The notes beneath the pieces are model-generated. The model was not told the origin of the DNA, ran no database searches, and saw only the letters and a program-made list of their open reading frames with translations. A stretch of 64,000 bases of DNA, taken from contig NC_134907.1 of the NCBI RefSeq assembly GCF_041734735.1, positions 1,928,510 to 1,992,509 on the forward strand, in the 5' to 3' direction. Below, in pieces: positions 58,936-64,000 of this stretch. Both the position numbers and the translations under genes were made by a program. Numbering within the stretch: the first letter of the stretch is position 1; each line of letters opens with the position of its first letter. The stretch is from Babylonia areolata (lineage: Eukaryota > Mollusca > Gastropoda > Neogastropoda > Buccinidae).

Positions 58936-60200
58936 ACATCTACCTCATGGGGGGCACTAACACCGAGCTCCAGGATCTAACAAACAGACTTACCACAAGA
59001 GCAAGTGCTTACGGCATGGAGGTCAGCACAGAGAAGTGAAAGGTCATAGTCAACAGCACAACTAACATCAGTGCCAACATAACCATGAATGGTGAGCCCT
59101 TGGAAGAAGTGACCAGCTTCAAGTACCTTGGAGCAACCCTGTCCAAAGATGGCACCTGCACAGCAGAAATCCGAAACAGGATTAATTCTGCAACGGCAGC
59201 GATGGCCAGACTGAACAGGGTATGGAAGAGCAACATCAGATTCCACACAAAATTCCTGCTCTACAAGTCACTAATGGTCTCCATCCTCTTATATGGATGT
59301 GAGACATGGACACTGATGGCAGAAACCAAGAGAAGAATCCAAGCATTCGAAACCAAGTGCTTGAGGAGACTACTACACATCTCTTGCAAGGAACACAAGA
59401 CCAATGACTATGTGAGGAACCTGGTCAGCAACCTTGTTGGGCCCCAAGAACCACTGCTGGCGACTGTCAAACGACGGAAGATGGCATGGTTTGTGTAATG
59501 TATCTAAAGTATTAGTCCAAGAAAAGTAACTACTACTAATACTACCTAATTTTATTATCATTAACTCACTCAGTACGGCCAGTCCTCTCTTCTCCTCTAC
59601 ACAGACCCCTCGGATGTCCAGTGGGTGTTTCAATGACCCAACCTTTAGCTTCCGTCGTCAGAATTGTGGTATTCTTTGTCAACATTCACCTCTTCAGTAT
59701 AAGAGCCTTCCGCTTGCAATATTTTGATGATGGTAACTGGGGTAAACGCTGTTAACGTCGTCTCTTTCGCCGTTCGTATGGAGAAAGTTAAGAATAACGT
59801 CCCTTGCATGAGAGCTTGGTCTCTGTAACCTTGAACGCCAACGGTGGTTTCTAAGTAAAGTTAAGAAGTTTTCATCTGTCTTCGCTCATGTCTTCAATTG
59901 TGTGTGAATCCACAACATCATCAAACAGTTGCAGAACATCTTTTCCATCTTACAAACATTACAGTTTGGTCATGTCATACGACATAACACCCTCTCCAAA
60001 ACCATCCTGCAAGGGACTGTAGAGGGAGGGCGCAGACAGGGGCTGCAGAAGAAGAGCTGGTCCGACAACGTCAAGGAATGGACCAAAATGACGATGCCAG
60101 ATCTCCTCACGACAGCTGCCAACAGAACGACGTGGCGAGCTATGACATCTTCCTCATGTCCCCCCAACGACCCCAGCGGTCGAGGAAATGAGATATGAGG
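58936..60200 (+). mobile_element. RTE-like LINE (second subfamily), 5'-truncated, nested
   Basis: Flanked by TATTCTGG (58928-58935 and 60201-60208), an 8-bp target-site duplication inside repeat A. It begins in the RT just after the catalytic loop (LMGGTNTELQDLTNRLTTR). It continues with TSFKYLGATLSKDGTCTAE, LLYGCETWTLMAETKRRI, RRLLHISCKEHKTNDYVR and, after an insertion, FGHVIRHNTLSKTILQG and KSWSDNVKEWTKMTMPDLL. One in-frame TGA lies at 59038. An insertion of about 470 bases (59495-59965) carrying a TTAA-ended MITE splits the C-terminal region. Confidence 0.85.
59561..59791. mobile_element. TTAA-ended MITE
   Basis: 231 bases beginning TTAACTCACTCAGTACGGCC and ending CGTATGGAGAAAGTTAA. The ends are imperfect inverted repeats (about 14 of 20 positions). 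TTAA at both ends fits a piggyBac-like non-autonomous element. I recognise this sequence as a dispersed gastropod repeat. Nested in the RTE-like LINE, which is nested in repeat A. Confidence 0.65.
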
Positions 60201-62039
60201 TATTCTGGTGTATCTTGGGCATTCAAAAAATCTTTAAGGGCAATGAAACATTCTTTTTAAATCCGCGGTAAAGGAGACGTGGCTATCGCCGCAATCACAC
60301 TGCAACATTTAGCCGTTTTCTCTGGATATAGATAGATGTACAAGTTTAGTTACACCCGGTTGACACGGTCGATTCAATTTCTCTTTTATGTTCATTCTAG
60401 TTTTATAGTTTTAAAGTTGACATGAAAATTGAGTATTCTTTTAAACTAATAACATGTACAGCCAAGTACAAGTACTTCTAAACGTCGTATGAAGTGAAAA
60501 GGACTTTATTTTGAGAAAAGTCAAGACTGGAAATTTTTACGTTTCATCAATTCAAGGGTATTCACTCTCACGGTTTATTATCTTTAACTGTGAATTCCGA
60601 CTGATTCTGTGGATATTTTTATGGCAGTTTGGAGCATAATCCAGTAAGTGATGAGGCGTTCACAAATCTTTCTCTGAATAAATATTTAACAGTCTCCTTC
60701 TTCAACTTTCCATCACATGTTATCGTGTATTCTCGATTGAATATAGGATTGAACGGGCAGGTCAACAACTTGAAACAAAATGGCGTCGTTCGCGTTTGCA
60801 AAGAATATGAGCACGCGCTTTGAATATGTATAAACATGTGTACACAATTGATTTTTGCCCATGACCTTCAGGGCTCAGCCAGTAGATCTATAAAATCCAC
60901 TCGTTGTATTGATTTTAGTATTTTCCGAAAAAGACCACTTGGGCGAATGAACATAGTGAAAGCCCTGTACACTGAGAGTAAAACACACAAGCTTTTTTAT
61001 GTATTCAGTATAATTTCAAAATGTAATGTTTAAGATGAGAAAGATCACTTTAAAGCAAATTAAGCCCCCTAGCATTAATTACAGATTAATTTCCCTATTT
61101 TACTATCTGCAGCAAAGACATGCACCAGAAATGTAACTTCCATGCTTAGCAAAAGAAGTTCATGTTTGAACAAAAAAATGATAAAAATGACTGCTCTTGT
61201 TGTGTCAGAAATCAGATCAAAGTGCCAAGTTTATAAAATAATATATATATACATATAACAGTAAATTCAGTTGGCATATAATTTGGCTTCTTCTTCTTTT
61301 TTCCATCCCAGAGGTGCAATATTGTTTTAAACAAGATGACTGGAAAGAACTGAATTTTTCCTTTGTTATGCCAAATTTGGTGTCAACTGACAAAGTATTT
61401 GCAGAGAAAATGGCAATGTTAATGTTTACCACGGACACACACACACACACACACACACAACCGAACACCGGGTTAAAACATAGACTCACTTTGTTTACAC
61501 AAGTGAGTCAAAAATGAGAGTGCGCTGTGAAAGCATTATATCTGTAATTCTGAAAGCACGTTTAAAACAAAACAAAACAACAACAACAACAACAAAAAGA
61601 TGCTGAAATTTCTAAGGAAACATATTTTAGTCACGAGTCCGCTTTGTTCAAGAAAACATCATTCTCTCCCAGATCTGAATAATACATGTTGGCCTACCGA
61701 CTTGTCGAAAAACAGAAAAACACATGCAAAACAAGAATCACTCGTGTGTTCATTCAGCAAAAAGCCATGAACCACTGCACACAGTAAGTCTTGTTTATTG
61801 TTGCTTTTGTCCAGCCGACCGCACAGGGCCATATTAGGACTGTCAAGCCATACAGATACAACCGCATCAACACAGAACTGTCACTACTAAAAAAAAAAAT
61901 CAAAAAAAAATCGAAGACAAACCCACAAAACACATTTCATGACACATGATCCTCATTAGACTAGGCCATGATAAAAACCTCGGTCCTTCAGCTTGATTTA
62001 TCATCCCCATATTACAAAATATCGTAAAAAAGGAAAACA

Positions 62040-62162
62040 ATACTTTACAAGAGAAGCAGGGCCTTGACTCACTTGTGACACGTGCTGTATCCATTAAAGG
62101 AATCATGAGGAAAATGAAGAGAGGAAAAAAAATCGTTAAGATGGGTCCTGTATTATATATTA
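62040..62162. repeat. diverged start of a repeat A copy
   Basis: ACAAGAGAAGCAGGGCCTTG, then ACTCACTTGTGACACG and ATCGTTAAGATGGGTCCTGT follow the left end of family A with many changes. The copy is cut after about 120 bases, next to the LINE tail at 62.17 kb. Confidence 0.55.
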
Positions 62163-62169
62163 CTCATGG

Positions 62170-63126
62170 AAAATGAAATAAAAAATAATGATAATAAGTT
62201 TTCATATAGCGCTAAGTCTTGTGCAGAGACAAATCAAAACGCTTTCGCACCAGTAAGTCACAAGCATGCATAAACAGCAAGAACTGAAAACAGGGAAGAG
62301 GCAGGGAAGGAAGGCTGTCTTGGGTTGAGGTGGGTTTTAAGGCCAGACTTGAAAGAGCGTAGAAACCTGACGAAGCGAAGGGGGTGGGGGGGAGCTCATT
62401 CCAAATGCCAGGCCCAGAGACAGAGTAAGAACGGCGGCCGACAGTCGAGTTTTTGAATCTAGGTATGCGTAAACAGAGTGGGTCCGAAGCCGATCGTAGA
62501 GAGCGAGATGGGGTGTAGATCTGAAGGCAGCCACAGAGATAGGAAGGGGCAGATGTGTAAATACATTTATAACATAGAGTGCTGATCTTGAACTTTATTC
62601 TGTGTGAGACAGGGAGCCAATTGGGATGTTGTAAAAGAGGAGTGATGCGCTAGGATCTTTTCTTTCTGAGGACAGGTTGGGCAGCAGTTTTGTATGCGCT
62701 GAAGGGACTGAATGGATGAAGCAGGCAAACCAGACAATAGAGAGTTACAATAGTCGAGGCGAGAGAGAATGAGAGAAACGACAAGTTTAGATGTTGCATC
62801 AGTGGACAGATATTTTCGAATGGAACTGATGCGCCATAACAGACAGCAACGGGACTGACAGGTCTGGCTGATAAATTTTTGCATGGACAGTGTGTTGTCA
62901 AAGTCAACGCCGAGGTTACTGACTGAGCTTGAAAGAGGGATGGATGTACTGCCAAGTTTGATTGTGTCAGCTGTGATGGAAGAGAGCTTTTGTTCAGTTC
63001 CTATGATCATTTCTTCAGCTTTGTCTGCGTCCATTTGTAACTTATTTAGAGTCATCCAGTCTTTGAATGTCCAGGAAGCAGTTGGATGTTTATTTAAGAG
63101 CGAGGACAAATTCCCAGATAGCATGG
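62170..63126 (-). mobile_element. CR1/L2-like LINE 3' fragment
   Basis: Minus strand. It encodes WMTLNKLQMDADKAEEMIIG, SVSNLGVDFDNTLSMQKFI, SRLDYCNSLLSGLPASSIQS, RIQNCCP, then in shifted frames the STVGRRSYSVSGPGIWNELP terminus. The tail near 62185 is an ATTATC-type simple repeat. The RT core is missing (5'-truncated), and there is a frame shift near 62.65 kb. The same terminus is nested at 2.6-2.9 kb. Confidence 0.82.
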
Positions 63127-63144
63127 TAATGTTAATTTAATTTT

Positions 63145-63172
63145 GTGTGTGTGTGTGTGTGTGTTTATCGTA
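63145..63172. repeat. (GT)n microsatellite
   Basis: Short GT run between two LINE fragments. Confidence 0.9.
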
Positions 63173-63189
63173 AACGTTTGTTCAGTGTT

Positions 63190-64000
63190 AGCAGTTGAAA
63201 TTAAATGAAATTATGGTGCTTAGAGCCTCGCCGACCACTAAGGCCATCTCAAGGCTATCGCCGCGTCAATTACTACTACAAGGCTAAAAAAAACAACCAA
63301 TTAAAACGAGTCACCACTTCAAACTTTCCACTCCAAAGTTAAAAAAAAAACTTCCATAGTTTAAAACCTTCAAATCTGGTTAAAAAGGTTCACTTCTTTT
63401 AAGAAGTCCATCAGCGCCCACGGAGGGACATCACGAAACAAAGTCTTCAAAGAAACCGCCGTGTAATGTCTGCGTCTAACGTCATGCAGATCCCAACAGT
63501 CAAGGAGCACGTGTTTCACGGTGAGAGGCTCGTCACAGGGAACGCATCGAGGGGCCTCCTCCCCCTTCAACAAGTAAGAATGAGTAAAAAAAAAGTGTGC
63601 CCCGTACGCAGTCTGCACAGCACAGATTCCTCCTTTCTGTTCTTCACCCCCGAAGGGAGGGTCTCTTTTAGGTCCGGACGGATCTGGAAGAGCTTGTTGT
63701 CCGTCTGGGTGTTCCACTTCTCTTGCCAAAGATCCTTAACGTAAGTATTGACCTTCCGCTTCATGTCTGTATAGGGTACCAAGGATCTGGACAATTCTTT
63801 CTTTACAGCGTTCCTGGCCAGCAGGTCCGCCCTTTCGTTACCACGAATGCCAACATGTCCGGGAACCCAGGCCAACACAACCTCGTATCCTTTCTTCGTT
63901 GCGAGAGTAAAAGTTTCATAAAATTCCAGCAGTTTGGGATGAGTGATATTCCTGCAGGCGATCGCCTCCAGGGCTGATAAGGAGTCGGAAAAGATCATGA
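63190..64000 (-). mobile_element. I-group LINE 3' end with RNase H
   Basis: Minus-strand LINE running off the right edge. The RNase H part shows IFSDSLSALEAI, then WVPGHVGIRGNERADLLA. The C-terminal region has SVLCRLRTGHT and, after a frame shift near 63.58 kb, SYLLKGEEAPRCVPCDEPL with a zinc-binding C-x2-C...H...C pattern, ending with LMDFLKEVNLF near 63.38 kb. A 3' UTR of about 180 bases ends in AGCACCATAATTTCATTTAA. Mostly open, so fairly young. Confidence 0.82.

Larger units (their letters stand above)
58671..61516. repeat. repeat family A, copy 3, split by a LINE
   Basis: The left part is 58671-58935 and the right part 60209-61516. About 45 bases present in copy 2 are missing near 58915. 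tRNA-like stretch at 58864-58802 (minus). Right end ACAAGTGAGTCAAAAATG at 61499-61516, preceded by a short (CA)n at 61435-61459. Confidence 0.8.

Overview
The window looks like nuclear DNA of a mollusc, most likely a marine gastropod. This is inferred from tRNA-derived SINE families I associate with molluscs, many LINE clades (Tx1/L1-like, RTE-like, I/Nimb-like, CR1/L2-like, R2-type), long (CA)n tracts and minisatellites, and small spliced exons. Nothing in it looks prokaryotic. No open frame longer than about 150 codons is a simple host gene; the longest frames lie in tandem repeats or retroelements.

The main finding is one large minus-strand host gene spread from about 53.17 kb down to 6.8 kb and open at both ends. 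I can place 12 internal exons by reading frame plus AG/GT borders: 53171-52728, 33883-33644, 30420-30169, 26648-26550, 25441-25358, 22701-22624, 20317-20234, 16273-16157, 11772-11644, 11464-11381, 9251-9180 and 6896-6816. Every one is a multiple of three and is bounded by phase-1 introns on both sides. The first is a long hydrophilic segment without cysteine. The next two together make one FTP (fucolectin/tachylectin-4/pentraxin-1, F5/8C-like) lectin domain. The other nine each encode one cysteine-rich module of the form C-x5..9-C-x5..6-C-x4..9-C, two of them with an extra CxC...C tail. The product is probably a secreted or membrane-bound lectin-like protein with a string of EB/EGF-like modules. 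Signal-peptide and terminal exons were not found.

The introns are packed with transposons and tandem repeats. From left to right: an I/Nimb-like LINE piece (0-0.9 kb); a Tx1/L1-like LINE carrying a nested CR1/L2-like 3' end (1.9-5.0); an RTE endonuclease piece split by a SINE (5.0-6.5); an R2-type endonuclease relic (7.3-7.8); a 40-bp satellite (9.5-11.0); a 66-bp array over a splice acceptor (11.7-12.7); a Ty3/Gypsy fossil (16.5-19.7); a 1.4-1.7 kb repeat family here called A (20.4-22.1, 47.1-52.7, 58.7-61.5); a 47-bp array (22.8-23.7); LINEs (28.8-30.1, 31.3-33.6, 35.3-36.8, 41.1-43.5); a second 66-bp array at the FTP exon (33.9-34.2); 30-bp and 47-bp arrays (43.5-44.8 and 45.4-46.5); a nearly complete RTE-like LINE nested in repeat A (47.7-51.9); a GTCAGTGG-type array (53.9-55.0); and further LINE and SINE pieces to the right edge.

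All calls come from reading the sequence only. Clade names for LINEs rest on recognisable motifs, and exon calls rest on frame, splice signals and the shared cysteine pattern, not on transcripts.
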